Shown here piece by piece: positions 34,550-45,797 of a stretch of 64,000 bases of DNA (position 1 is its first letter; each line of letters starts with the position of its first letter). Origin of the DNA: Tenodera sinensis (lineage: Eukaryota; Arthropoda; Insecta; Mantodea; Mantidae). The position numbers were made by a program, and so were the translations under genes. A model generated the notes under the pieces. The model was not told the origin of the DNA and searched no databases. It saw only the letters and a program-made list of their open reading frames with translations. The stretch spans positions 100,926,354-100,990,353 of the forward strand of contig CM060963.1 of the NCBI GenBank assembly GCA_030765045.1, in the 5' to 3' direction.

Positions 34550-35315
34550 ATGTTTTCCTTCTAGATATTTCAGAAAGTATTATCGAATGGTTCTGTGTCA
34601 GTGTCTTGGGTATTAAACAAACAAATAAATATCGGTTATATTTATCGTTATAACATTGAAGACAATCATTTTGCAATGAACCATCTCCAGAAGTCCTATA
34701 GACTACATTTTTCTGAAAACCATTCAAGAGAAGTCCAAATGGTTTAAGAAATTAAAACTATATATTCCACTAAGAAACGTATTTGCAGAGATCAACTTTT
34801 TCTTGATGTGTTCTTGATGAAATAAAACGTCATTATATCAACAGATGCAAGTAGTGAATAATATCTACAGAATAACTTTAATTGCATCTGACATCCAGCC
34901 TTCGCTATGTAGATATTCAGTTGGTAGGAATTTAAAGTACAGATGAAGCATAACTATGCTTAATATGCAAAACTAACTTGATGAAAGAGTAAAGGACAGA
35001 TAAAAGACAAAATCAGGTATTGGAGCTGAAAATGACCGGTAACGTTTGGTCATGACATTTGATCTACGAGTTTGCTAAACAGAAATGAATAGAAACGTAG
35101 ATTACACAAGAATCTGTCCACAACACTTACATTCTTCAGGGAGTATTTATTTTATGGCAATGCACTTTCAGCTAATGTTCGAGGTGAGTGTACTCTGTGT
35201 TATTCCCACTCATGAATGCTGTGGAGCTACGGAAAAAGAATTTGTAGGATCCAGTTTTTTAAAAAGTAAGGGATATGGTTGTAACGTTATCAGCTTTATC
35301 AATGCTTTTTATCAT
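34550..35315. other. No gene seen
   Basis: AT-rich sequence between a LINE remnant and an X copy. It could hold older LINE sequence. Confidence 0.38.
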
Positions 35316-35317
35316 CT

Positions 35318-36040
35318 TTTCTTTCTCTACAACGTATAGTAAGTAGGGGAAGTATTGTATTCAACACAAAATTTCTATGTTGATACTACACTGGAAGTAT
35401 ATTTTTGTGGCCCTCTGAATTTGGAAAAACAAAAAAAAAAAAAAAAAAAAAAAAAAAAACAGTTTTATAAAAATATTCGTCTGTCTGTGTTTGTATCCGC
35501 GTGACTGTGTCTGTAAACAGCATAATTCAAAAACAAAAAGACGCTTAAAACCTGAACTTGGTGTTTTAAAACGAATATCTCGGGATTGCGGCACGAAGAT
35601 CTTGAAGAAAATTCCTCCGTCCAAAACTACACTTTACGGGGCAAATTTTTAAAAAATTTTGAATTTCTCAAAAATGCTCTAAGATTTTGATTAAAATGCC
35701 ATGTGTTTAAGATATTTTTATGACAAATGAAATGAATATTTCGAATTTTCGGGCTGTAGCCCGTTTACTCCTGATCACTTTTGCATAACTGGTAAAAGAC
35801 CAAATTTTTACTATCTATAGGTACAAAATGTAGACCTCGTTAAACACACACTTTATCCCAAATGCATTGTTCTGTGGAGTGAACCATTTCGAAGTTATTC
35901 CTTGTTATTTGTGTGAGCTTTGCAATACTTTCTCATCTCTAGACGTGCAAAGAGAACGGAATTTAGGAGCTTTAAAGTATTTGACCAACGCTCAAAGCCT
36001 ACTCTGTTCTCATATTCACCTTGCACCTTCAAGGAAGTAT
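35318..36040 (-). mobile_element. X element copy, far end missing
   Basis: It starts CTTTCTCTACAACGTATAG and AAGTAGGGGAAGTATTG, passes an A run (35431-35459), AATTCAAAAACAAAAAG, GATTAAAATGCC, TTTGCATAACTGGTAAAAG and GTGGAGTGAACCATTTC, and fades after CTTGCACCTTCAAGG. The outer AGTAGAGAAAGTC end is absent. Confidence 0.82.
35431..35459. repeat. Poly-A run, 29 bp, inside X
   Basis: At the X site after GGCCC..GAATTTGG, equivalent to the T runs before GGATTCAGG in forward copies. Confidence 0.93.
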
Positions 36041-36044
36041 AGGG

Positions 36045-37165
36045 CGTCTCTGAAAGGTTCGGTTTAAGGTCCCTTATGATACAAACCTCACCGGTTAGGA
36101 TGAGGAGCTCAGGCAGGAGAGCTAACGTAAACTTACACCTGGAACATTTCCTGCCCAAATTCTTTTCCAATAACCATTTCACCAGTGTCCATAGTCTTTG
36201 ATGCTATATTTAGAAGGAAAGGACGTTAAATCTATTACACAAAGAGACACCTGTTGCTGTTTATAACTGTTGGTTTTTAGTCGTCTGGGGTCATTCATAT
36301 CTGGCATCGTGATGCACCTCGAATCAACGGAAATTGTAGTGATGGTGATAATAATAACAATAATAACAATATACTTGGATATCATATACATCCGTCTATA
36401 ATTAAGTTCTTTGTATTTGTATGTTTCTACCAATATGAAGTAAAACAATTTCAGTTAAGTGTAACTCTTGTCAATATAAGGCTAAACTGTGAGGAAACTT
36501 CAAGAAGCAAAATTTGACAGAAGCAACATTCCTCGAGATAATTAATCAGAGATGTAAATTAATCTAAATTTTTCGATTACAATTTTGTTTTGCTTAATTG
36601 GGCAGTTACTTTGTCCAACGAGAATGATTTACTCGTACAAGTAGCTAGTCTTCTCCTGTCAACAATAACAATTTAATAAAGGCATTCTACATGCTGAGAA
36701 TACATGTGCTCATTTGGTGTGTTGAGATATATAAAATTCGAAATGCAAAGTGTATTAAAATACGTTTTAAGCGAAAATGGACCTTAAAACTTTATTATAG
36801 GGATGATAGTTACTGTGGGTCATCTTTTAAATCTTTGGCAATTTGAAGTGGATTCGTAGAAAGTCCTCTCAGTTCCTGAAAACAAGACATTGGGACCATT
36901 GATATTATCCCTAATTATGACTTTAGTTGAAATACGTTATTGTGTGCTACTTTCTGGGTTCCTACATATTGGGACTTCCATTTGGGTACACATTACTTAA
37001 CAAGTACAGCTCCGTACTAACAATAAGAATGCGCTACGTTAACATAGATAAAACTTGTCAAAGTGTCTGCATTTACACAGTGGTAAATAAAGTATCAACG
37101 CAGTAGATGAACTCGTCTTGGTTCCCTCTGGCGCAGCGGAATTCCACTACAGGATATACCTAAAG
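36045..37165. other. No gene seen
   Basis: AT-rich sequence with a small ATA/ACA-rich patch at 36340-36375. Confidence 0.42.
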
Positions 37166-37169
37166 GAAA

Positions 37170-37210
37170 TATATAGGTAAGGTTGTGCAACGCACGTTGC
37201 AACCTATATA
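37170..37210. repeat. Imperfect inverted repeat
   Basis: TATATAGGT with TGCAACG on the left is mirrored by CGTTGCAACCTATATA on the right, with a small bulge in the left arm. It could form a hairpin. Confidence 0.5.
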
Positions 37211-37214
37211 GATC

Positions 37215-37450
37215 TATCATGTCCACCATAATGGAGGAAGGGATAAAATGAAGGAACCACAGGAGGTTACAGGCTCAGGCAGAGAGCCCACAGAGATGCG
37301 CAAAAGAGCTAACAGTTCGAGCTAGTACACTGTTTCCTTTGAGCAAGCATCCGAACCATTTCTCCGGCACCGCCAGACGCCACGAAACCTACAAGCTTAC
37401 CTGAATCCAAGACCTCCCGACTGCGAGCCCCACACATTACCACGTAACCA
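37215..37450 (-). repeat. Possible tRNA-derived SINE
   Basis: The minus strand near 37450-37395 reads GCGAGATGGTTACGTGGTAA and then GGGAGGTCTTGGATTC, an A-box and B-box-like pair at tRNA spacing. The body is unrecognised. Confidence 0.35.
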
Positions 37451-37459
37451 TCTCGCTTG

Positions 37460-38115
37460 TTACTCATTATTAGTACTAAAAAGTCAACATAAGCACTGAA
37501 ATTTCATTGTAACTCCACTCGAGGAAGCGTTCTTCAGACCTGTCAACAGAAAGCGGAGATGAGATGCCCACACATGTTACACTGACGGACGCATTGATAG
37601 CTGATGTTCATTCTTTAAATTCACTGCTGTTACGAACCTAACTAATGAAGATGAATAAGCTCGTAATATTATTGTTCTTTGAAGCTTCTCAAAAACATGT
37701 CAATTTTCTAAGACACAGTAGGTATAGTAACGAAATCCGCATTTTAATTTTAAAAAAAAAAAAAAAAAAAAAAAACAACCTTGGTTTCATAATCCGGTTT
37801 TATCATCAAGGCACAGATAGCTCATATTTGCTAAGCCGATATGTTCAGTAGTGGCTATAGTTAATAGTTTAACAGGATTATCCTTTCCATTACTGTGCGC
37901 AGGCTACCGGCCTTTCACTGCAGAGGTTCCCCTAATCTCCAGTTTCACCTCCTATAATGAGTCATGCAATATATTGTTTCGCAAATTTCGCATACATTGC
38001 ACTCTTGTACCTCACATTTCGGCCGTAGATAATTTTCTAATTTCATGTCTTGCCCAATATAAAGTACGCGAAGGTATATCAAATCTGCTGAGTTAGTCAG
38101 AAGCAGTTTATCTCT
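37460..38115. other. No gene seen; includes a 24-bp A run
   Basis: 37752-37775 is a pure A run. The rest is AT-rich without recognised repeats. Confidence 0.42.
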
Positions 38116-38119
38116 ATTT

Positions 38120-38346
38120 ACCTTCTCTCCCAGATATACATAGGTACTTGCATAGGGTAGTAGACGCAGTAATGTATTCCATCCACGCAATCGATGTTGA
38201 GATTTCACCGGAAACACATGTTTCAGGACTAATGAATCTACAAACAGCATTTTTAGAAAAAGTTTTGTGTGTGTGTGTATGTATGTGTGTGTGTGTGGGT
38301 GTGTGTGCGCGTGCGTGCGTGCGTGCGTGCGCGGGTGCGTTCGTGC
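38120..38346 (-). mobile_element. X element fragment
   Basis: TACCTTCTCTCCCAGATATA, GTAATGTATTCC, GATGTTGAGATTTCACCGG and ACACATGTTTCAGG match the X right end in reverse. The copy breaks off at the end of its GT/GC array. Confidence 0.7.
38266..38344. repeat. Imperfect (GT)n/(GC)n microsatellite inside X
   Basis: GT units interrupted by AT and GG, then GCGT units, at the standard X site. Confidence 0.9.
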
Positions 38347-38472
38347 TATAATGAGATTAGTCATCAATTGAGCACATAAAGTTGTTTAAATACTTAAGGG
38401 TATCTGTATGAAGTTATCGAATATCAGCAAAAGCAAAGATTATTTACGAGACAATATTAGGAAGTGTCCATC

Positions 38473-38695
38473 TAGGTGGCTCTGTGGGTCAGACGCTGGT
38501 CTACTGATCCCAAGGTCGCGAGTTCAAATCCGGCCCAGACCGATGGTTTTTAAGTGTACTTAAAAACGACAGCTCCATATGTCAGTAGATTTAGTGAAAT
38601 GTAAAAGAAGTCATGCGGGATGAAATTCCAGCACAACGGTGACTCTGATATGATCCTAACAACTGACAGCGTCGTTAAAAACAAGAAAATAAAAA
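38473..38695 (+). repeat. SINE D
   Basis: The head TCTAGGTGGCTCTGTGGGTC leads to CTACTGATCCCAAGGTCG and B box GAGTTCAAATCC, then GGCCCAGACCGATGG. The body contains AACGACAGCTCC and ATGCGGGATGAAATTCCAG. The 3' end ACAGCGTCGTTAAAAACAAG leads to an A-rich tail. Confidence 0.82.
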
Positions 38696-38699
38696 TAAA

Positions 38700-39060
38700 T
38701 ATTTGCTCAGCAAAAGTGAAATAAAAATTTATGAAACTGGAACTTCAATAAAAAGGTACTATTTTAAGGAACGGGACATCAGCAATAAGTACATTATGGA
38801 CAATCATAGGAGGGAAAATAAGAAAATAGTTTTATATAACGTATATAACATTTGTAAGACAAATAAAAGAAATATTGGAATGAATATATTGATAAAGGAC
38901 GTAAAACAACACTAATTAAAATAGTACCGGGCCAGTGACCAATAGAAATGTTGGAAGGCACTAAAAGGATGGTTAGAAGGGCGTTTTCCTTCACTGTCAG
39001 GCTTGCTTGTTCGTCAACACAAACATAGTTAGCCTAAAAAGAAGAAAAACATTCATTCAG
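38700..39060. other. No gene seen
   Basis: AT-rich, A-rich on the plus strand; it begins at the SINE D tail. Confidence 0.4.
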
Positions 39061-39061
39061 T

Positions 39062-39065
<4 letters not shown>

Positions 39066-39102
<37 letters not shown>
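39066..39102. repeat. Poly-T run, 37 bp
   Basis: Uninterrupted T run. Confidence 0.95.
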
Positions 39103-39229
39103 CAGAAAGCAATTACGGGAATTAAATGTATCAGGATAAAATAAAGATAAATGACAATTTAAATTCACGTCATTATTGCACTACTGATTCTGTGTAGTAT
39201 TTTAAAAGTTTTAATTTTTGCCTGCTGTA

Positions 39230-39600
39230 AATGTAAGATACGCCTCTGGAAGCGTGAAGTAGGAAACTGAAGGTTCAGCGAGGCAGCAGATGGGGTAGAA
39301 ACTCGCCGTAGCCAAGAAAACGTTTTTGGAACATCTTGTGAGGGAGGACGGTCTCGTCTCATATTCTGCACACGCCTCCCCCTCTCTTGCCTGTCTTCAG
39401 GGATGGTCCCAGGATGACCCCAGGCTGGGGAGAACTGACTCTCCTAGGACTCGTTCCGTACCGGGCACGGGCTACTGCCGTTAAATGGAAATTTATAACA
39501 CTTTTATCCCCTCGCGCTCCGCACGTAGTGCTCCATGGGGTCACCCCCGCCCCACCCTTCACCTCCTGCACCAGAATTCCAAATTGAAGACCAGCTACAG
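39230..39600. other. GC-rich patch, unrecognised
   Basis: It stands out from its AT-rich flanks in composition and is open on both strands. No tRNA boxes, protein motif or copy elsewhere in the window was found. It could be an old repeat or an exon-poor regulatory island. Confidence 0.35.
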
Positions 39601-39609
39601 CTTTTTCAC

Positions 39610-39980
39610 TTCGATGATCCTGCTAAGCTAAGTCAATGAAACACCCTTTGGTTCCGAACGCTGCCAGTCCAACGAACTGTTTTACGACTACGTTCTGCGA
39701 GGATAGCAACATCTAGGTACTAGCAACAGATACATAACCATATTACTAAGGAAGGGAGGAAGGGGCTTAGGGGTGGTAGCAGGCTAATTGGAAATTTTAT
39801 CGAACGAAATAAAAGCATATTCTTTCACCTTTCACCGCCGATTGAGCTACCAAAATGTTCTTTTCCAACGTCTATGGTTTCAGTAGCTGTTGAAAATACA
39901 TTTCCAGCCATTTGTTTCTTAATTTTGTAACTAGAAAAAACAATCTGTGTTACATTAATATGACATATACCCACTGCCAC
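39610..39980. other. No gene seen
   Basis: Nothing recognised. Confidence 0.4.
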
Positions 39981-39984
39981 GTTG

Positions 39985-40165
39985 GTTTGGGCGGCTGAGT
40001 TGGTTAAGCGCTGGCCTACTAATCCCAAGGTTGTGGGTTCAAGTCCAGTACAGACTGGTGGTTCTAAAGTGTGTTTGAAAGCGACAGGGTCGTGTCAGTA
40101 GATTTATAGCATCTAACGTGGTGCTGATATGAACCTGGCAATTGACAACACCGTCACTATGCATA
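39985..40165 (+). repeat. SINE D, diverged
   Basis: GTTTGGGCGGCTGAGTTGG, CTACTAATCCCAAGGTTG, GGGTTCAAGTCC and AATTGACAACACCGTCAC follow the SINE D order. The head's acceptor-like pairing is damaged compared with 51619-51846. Confidence 0.75.
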
Positions 40166-40199
40166 CTTCTACTCTCTATTATTACCAAAATTTATTTTC

Positions 40200-40512
40200 A
40201 CCAGGCCATACATGGTAGAGAAACTACTGCATTCCGCTCAAAAAGTTTAGTCGAGATTTCACTGGAAATATCTGTTTCAGGTCCCTAGATAAAGGTGTAT
40301 GTGTCTGTGAACAACATAACTGAAAAAGGAAAAAATCGATTAAATACTAAACTATCGATTAAATACTAACCATTCTAAGAATGCAACACGAAGGTTTTTT
40401 AAAAAAAATGCCTTACCCTCTCAAACTACCCTTTTCAAAACACTATTTTGATTAAGATATAGTATATTTAAGATATTTGTCTGTCAAATAAAATGTATTT
40501 CGTTGTTTAAGT
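40200..40512 (-). mobile_element. X element fragment
   Basis: GTCGAGATTTCACTGGAAAT, GTCTGTGAACAACATAACTG, GAATGCAACACGAAGG and AAACTACCCTTTTC are in X minus-strand order. The GT array is reduced to a short GTGTATGTGTCTGTG. Outer ends are decayed. Confidence 0.65.
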
Positions 40513-40914
40513 ATGCTGTTCACACAAACACACACATAGTGCACCTAAAATGCAGGAGTTTAAGAGTAATCTGCTGATGTTTGTATTGGTAATTCAGGAC
40601 AATGTAATGATTAGTATTCCTTCAGTATTTACTTCATTTGCAGACTAATCTTTTAGTTATCAAGTATAGCATACTTTCAGGCTGGTTAGTGCCCCGAAGT
40701 AAGTGTGTCGCACACAAGCCATATGTATTTATTTTCCTTGAGACTGCGGGACAGGCTACTGGGAAGGGGCAGTCCTCATGACAACAAAGTTTAAGGCCAC
40801 TCACAGGAAATTAGACACTGTTCTTGGTTCAATGACTCTATGAAAACTTGCGGAAGGGAACTTAACACCTCAACCGAAAGGTGATATTTTCTGTCTATTT
40901 TCCTAATAGGGCAT

Positions 40915-41090
40915 CCTCCGGGAGGATGGATGAGGCGAATGGAGCTTCACGGCGGTCGGAGCATTGTCACACAGAGTAAGTGGCAGGGTCCCTACATTTT
41001 CTCGAGTAGAAGCACCCCGGTGGAGGCTGGCTTAGCTCCCCATCCCCCGTCGGGCTTGCACCAGAGATTTCCAGAGCACATTTGTTCCCC
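40915..41090 (+). repeat. Dispersed GC-rich repeat M
   Basis: GGATGGATGAGGCGAATGGA, GGCAGGGTCCCTACATTTTC and TAGAAGCACCCCGGTGGAGG have close counterparts on the minus strand at 60430-60600. The two copies preserve a similar reading pattern (an APTFS..E.P.WRL-like string), but this copy is interrupted by stops. It could be a TE segment or a pseudogene of a repeated gene. Confidence 0.55.
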
Positions 41091-41393
41091 CTGCCCTGCA
41101 TGCCTCGCATCTCTGAGACGTATCTGTCTGCCTGTGGGCTGTAGTCTCCTGTGGTTCCTTCACTTCATCTCTTCCTCCTGGGGAGTTATTAGCCACAATA
41201 CATTTATGAATGTCTTAGTGCAGAGGTGTCCCCCTCTGTTGTAAAACCTATAAACTAATATATCACTATGTTTGGAGTGTAGTCTGAATGGCTTTGCTTG
41301 ACTCACTCAGTTATGGTAGGTAAAATAGTTCATCTGAAACAGCTTTGTTCAGTAAAAAATTGTTTGCAAGGAATACTAAACGGGATGTGACAC

Positions 41394-41650
41394 CTCCGTA
41401 GCGCCGTGGTAGCGCACTTACCTCTGGTGCAGAGTATCGGGTTCCTGGAGATGTTTTCCCGCTGGACCGGGGTGCACTCAGATTCGTGAAGACAATTGGA
41501 ATTCCACTCTAGCCACCGGGAACGGCAATTGAGATAACTCCTTGATGGACCTGACGAGGAAATCAGGGATCTCTGATGGAATCTAGGAACCAAGGAATCT
41601 ACCTAGAGAGCGCATTATACCAGGGTGGGCAGACGTCAACACTTGAGTGC
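41394..41650 (+). repeat. SINE C-type element with a different body
   Basis: The head CCTCCGTAGCGCCGTGGTAG, ACCTCTGGTGCAG and CGGGGTGCACTCAG match the SINE C group, but the B box is deleted (GTATCGGGTTCCTGG). The body after 41480 differs from the copy at 2859. Confidence 0.65.
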
Positions 41651-41722
41651 CAAGAAGTGGACTCACCTCACTAACAAAGTATCAAAAAAGGAAACAAAAC
41701 AAAAACAAAAAAACACATAAAG

Positions 41723-41800
41723 CAGCGGTGCTCAACCGAAAGCAAGGTACGAGAGGTCGAAATCACCTCCTTCCACCCCCTGGGACAGAATGGCCCATTT
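41723..41800 (+). mobile_element. Possible hAT-like terminus
   Basis: CAGCGGTGCTCAACCGAAAG matches the hAT pattern CAGNGGTNCTCAACC. No matching inverted end or 8-bp duplication was identified. Confidence 0.3.
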
Positions 41801-41874
41801 ATCCGTGGTTACTGAGTTCCAGTGGCGACACATTCTTACATACAGGAAATCCAAGACGTATTCTTGATTAATCC

Positions 41875-42305
41875 ATCATGTTTCTGAGGAACTTTTTTGA
41901 CCCGATTTACGTTTCAGAAGGTCTTCAATATTTGGTGCAAAGATGAAGTGCACAGTCTTAAACGATAAGCAATGTGATTTTCATTTATCTTGCTGCGATA
42001 CTCACTTTTAATGTAGTTCATCTATAAAAAATTAAATAAAAATGGAGGGGATAAATTTGCAGTATCAAATCAATAAAGTGTACATACCTACAAATGGTTT
42101 GAGTCTACGTGAATTGTGAATTTAGTGTAGATTTAACTTGCTGAGGAGCATGGTATAAATGTATTAGTAATTTTCTCCTCTACCTGATTACTCTCCGCTT
42201 ATGTAGGAGTTACACCCCCTACGACTTACAAGCCAGTGCCTAGGCTCAGACGTCTGTCTGAGAGCACAGGAACCTATGAACCGAACACAGTGAAGACCTG
42301 GAAGC
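41875..42305. other. No gene seen
   Basis: AT-rich sequence, nothing recognised. Confidence 0.4.
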
Positions 42306-42329
42306 GGGTGGTCAGCCAAGCACCAAGTA

Positions 42330-42546
42330 TGGTAGTGAGGAAGAGGATGATATGAAATGCAGGCGAAGTCGATGAATGGAAAAGAGAAAATGGGCCAATT
42401 GGTGGAATGAGTTGCGGAGGAAACCGGAGAAAACCCACGCAGACGTCGCTTCGCTCACCACGAGTACCACATGGGGTTCCCTGGGATCGAATCTGGGCCA
42501 GCTAGGTGGTAAGCGAACGTTCTAACCACTCGGCCACGGCGCCTCC
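42330..42546 (-). repeat. SINE A, diverged
   Basis: Plus strand: TTGGTGGAATGAGTTGCGG, AGGAAACCGGAGAAAACCC, CCTGGGATCGAATCTGGGCC and CCACTCGGCCACGGCGCC, the SINE A order in reverse. It is more diverged than the other three, and no clean duplication was seen. Confidence 0.82.
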
Positions 42547-42549
42547 AAT

Positions 42550-44620
42550 GTATCAATAATCACGGTGTTGAATACATTTGTGCTAGAGGTAACTCAAGAT
42601 AGATTATTCTGACAAAACGACAAAAAGTCCTGTACAATTTCTTTTTCTCATTTTATTTTCTTCTAAATTTTTGCAAAAGAACACAGTTCTCTTCCATTGA
42701 CGTTAACCCAGTTTACAGTCTGTCGTGATACTACAATTCACAAGTTTTTCTTGTCGTAACCTTGACTCAGTCCTTTCACTGTCTTTCGTCACCTTCTCTG
42801 GCTCTCATACACTAACTCTGACGATACAATCACTCAACACTCATTAAGGCTTCTTCACTTCCACACAACGTATCTTTCTCGACTACAGCACCACACACAC
42901 ATACAGGTGTCTTGCAGTCACTGACAATTGACTGACTCATGTCTGTAACCGTGACTCTCTCTTCTGCTCTTGGCACCTGACGTCACAGGTCCTTTCTGAA
43001 ACTTATACAAACACGCCGGCCACCGGGTATCTCTCGAGAGTTTCAGCAATCCTTTAAGCGGGGAGCTGATTGTTGTTAGACATGTATACAAAGCTTGACC
43101 TTAAGTGCCATTGTTTGCTAGCCGACTTGGTATGTGGTGTGAAGTAGCTTAGTTCCGACTGTCATTTGTCGTGCGACACGCCCTATTTCACAATATAAAT
43201 AGTTCTTAATGAGTAAATTTATGTTTGATGATATATAAATCGTATGTATAAATTATTTTGTACAAAACGAAGAGAAATCCATTTTGAGTGAATCATTGAT
43301 AAAAACAGTTTCCCTCGTGACCTCGCATTTCATAATGGCGTCAGTTCAACAGCTACCAATTACTAATACGATGGCTTAGTAAGATATTACCATTCAGAAG
43401 AATTTGGGTCGACAGTTTGATGGTTGATATCATGATTAAGAGCGGATTATTTGAAAGTAATAAAACGATAACACAGAGTAGCACCTAGTTGAAGAAGAAT
43501 TTGAAGTCTGCGCATGATTGATTCCTCTGAATAAGGTATGAAATATTCACTCACGTATAATTATAGTTAATTAGTTCTCAGTGATGTCTGAAATAACGAA
43601 TTTCTCTGTTCGAAGTGTGCAATTCACTGTGATGTGTTGTTACTAATTGTTAAGAAGATTTCAGGCAAATTTTACGTACTCCTCCCCGCCCAATCCTCCC
43701 CCAATGTGTATTTTATGTTATTACAGCTACCACTTTAGGTTGGTAGTTAATGAGTAGGTCTGTGAACATTTTAAATTTCCTTCTCATAAATATCATCAGG
43801 AACAAGCGAGGAAAAAACCATGAAACCCTTACATCAGAAACCGTAATTTAAAGTTGGGTGAATTCCACAAACAGGAACTTTAAAAGCTCAAAATGACTAA
43901 TTTGTTCTGCTAGTATGCTGTAAGATAACTATAGCTATAATTCTCTCTCTCTCTCTCTCTCTCTTTCTTTCTCCATGTCTCTTTTATTTCCAAGCTTTAG
44001 ACAGATAGCTTCAGACTAATCAAGTTCAAACTTAATGTAAAGTTAGATGAGGACAACTGGAATCAAAACACCTTGCACTTTCGGGAATAAATTGATCATA
44101 AATATTAATGTACTGTTTGTAGATTGAAGTTTGGACCCAGATTGCCACACATTGCTTTGGTTTTTCCTGAGAATTTATTTACATACTATGAGCTTCAAAT
44201 GCGTTTATGGCATCATTTTATACATGCAATTTACTCTTCCGAAATAGTCCGTCAAGAAAGAAAAGTCAGAGTAAAAACCAAACAAACATTGTTATTAACA
44301 TGGCAAAGGAACAATTTTTCCCCAGAAAAATTATTATATTTATTCTATGTTGATTTGTTTATGTATGGCAGAAATTGGAAACCTAAAGACAATTCTGTTC
44401 ATTTAATTGGCTGGTAATACATAGCATACTGATACAGTTTCGATTTCAAGTTAAACAAATTTTCGAGTTCTTTCTGCAATTCTCTCCTTCTTTCTTGATT
44501 CTTTAATTAAGAGTATTATCCGTCCTTCAGATAACCTGTAAATGTGGTTGTGAGAGTGACTATGCGCGTGAAAGTAAGTTAAAAACTGCAACTACGAAAA
44601 CTAAAGTTGTTAGCTAATGC
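42550..44620. other. No gene seen; includes a CRE palindrome and a CT run
   Basis: The region at 42640-43140 is less AT-rich and holds TGACGTCA at 42979-42986. A CT run lies at 43942-43967. No exon or repeat family was recognised. Confidence 0.4.
43942..43967. repeat. (CT)n microsatellite
   Basis: CT units followed by TTTC units. Confidence 0.9.
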
Positions 44621-44627
44621 TGGATTT

Positions 44628-44770
44628 CTACAATGAAGTCATTGATCCTCTTGCTCTCCAATATTTTTCACTGATGGATGGGGCGCTAGAAGTGGCCGGG
44701 CATATTTGAAGCTGGTCTCGATCCATTTCCTCTTGCAGATCGCATAGAGGACAGAGTGGTGAAGAATATA
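44628..44770 (-). pseudogene. LINE ORF2 carboxy-terminal remnant
   Basis: The minus-strand frame reads SSPLCPLCDLQEEMDRDQL, then QICPA, then EKYWRARGSMTSL and a stop. The SPLCPLC....EEMDRDHLQxCPA pattern is the Cys/His-rich tail of arthropod LINE ORF2 proteins downstream of RNase H. The His of the motif is Gln here. Upstream RNase H was not recognised. Confidence 0.65.
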
Positions 44771-44789
44771 TCCCAATTCTACGAAAACT

Positions 44790-44852
44790 AAAGTAACCTA
44801 ACCTAAAATGTTCCGAGTCAAATGTTTCAAAGTCCCATATGACCATAGCAGA
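44790..44852 (+). repeat. Short dispersed repeat with AACCTAACCT
   Basis: AGTAACCTAACCTAAAATG then TGTTTCAAAGTCCCATATGA occurs again in inverted, diverged form at 46735-46795. Confidence 0.5.
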
Positions 44853-44867
44853 TAAAGGAGGCTATAT

Positions 44868-44935
44868 TTGAACTACGAAACTCCCATGCACGAGCTCATG
44901 TCTTAACAGCCTCGGCCACTCGTGTCCTTAATAAA
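44868..44935 (-). repeat. tRNA-like SINE head (group G)
   Basis: The minus strand reads ACACGAGTGGCCGAGGCTGT and then AAGACATGAGCTCGTGCATG, with a poor B box. It is like the head at 21290-21480. Confidence 0.5.
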
Positions 44936-45099
44936 GAACATTAAGTACCTAATGTACGACAGAATGATTGGGCCGAAGATTTACTACCTTGTGTTTATTG
45001 CCAAATATACGCTGCACACGGAAGACAGGGCGCCACTTATCTATAGGTGAAAGAATGGCTAAGACACACTTGTTTGTAGTGTTCTGCCATGTTTCATGG

Positions 45100-45570
45100 T
45101 CTCTGTTTCAACTGACCAACGCCCACAGCTTCTTTACTAATACGAACGGGCAGTGGGACGGGAACAGGGGGTTGCGGTGGATGATGCATGTATAAGGGTT
45201 GGTACGAATAAGTGAGAGGGGAACACGACACCCTCTTTCCCCTCCGGTGTCAACCCCTTCCCTCTCCGTGATGTATATAAATAAATGTGCCGGCAGTTTT
45301 CACCCTCGTACAATTTTTGTCCCAAAAGGCATCTTGGCGGATCATCCCGTGGGACTTCATTCCCACGTCTTTTTGCCCTCCCTTTTTCTTTCTCTCTAAA
45401 CTTTAAAATACATTCCCGGAATGGAACGCTTCAATCAGCAGTCGATTCTGTGAGGGGGACAGAATGGCGGCCATTTTGATGTCTGGTCATCGGCAAAGGT
45501 CATACTGTCGGAAAGGCGGAAAGTGGTCCCTGAACGTTATCCCTGGAGTGCAAGAAGTAGGGAATTGATC
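45100..45570 (+). promoter_or_regulatory. Possible promoter-like island, weak
   Basis: TGTATATAAATAAATG near 45270-45285 is a TATA-like string. GACAGAATGGCGGCCATTTT near 45460-45480 resembles the ATGGCGGC core-promoter/YY1 type motif and could start a short frame of about 34 codons. No family match, splice donor or following exon is visible. Confidence 0.22.
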
Positions 45571-45797
45571 TCGACAGGATCATGCATTTTTCAAAACCTT
45601 GAGATGCATATTGGCGGAAAGTAATAAATGCATTAGTAATGTGCATTACTTATAAAAACATACATATATAAAATTTACGTACTATCTAATTTTGAGCCCA
45701 TTTATAATACAACATATCAGTGTGCAATGAAGAGAACGCTGTATCTATTAATCGGCATACCCCTCATGTACATCGCCACAGCATAACACAGTTAATA

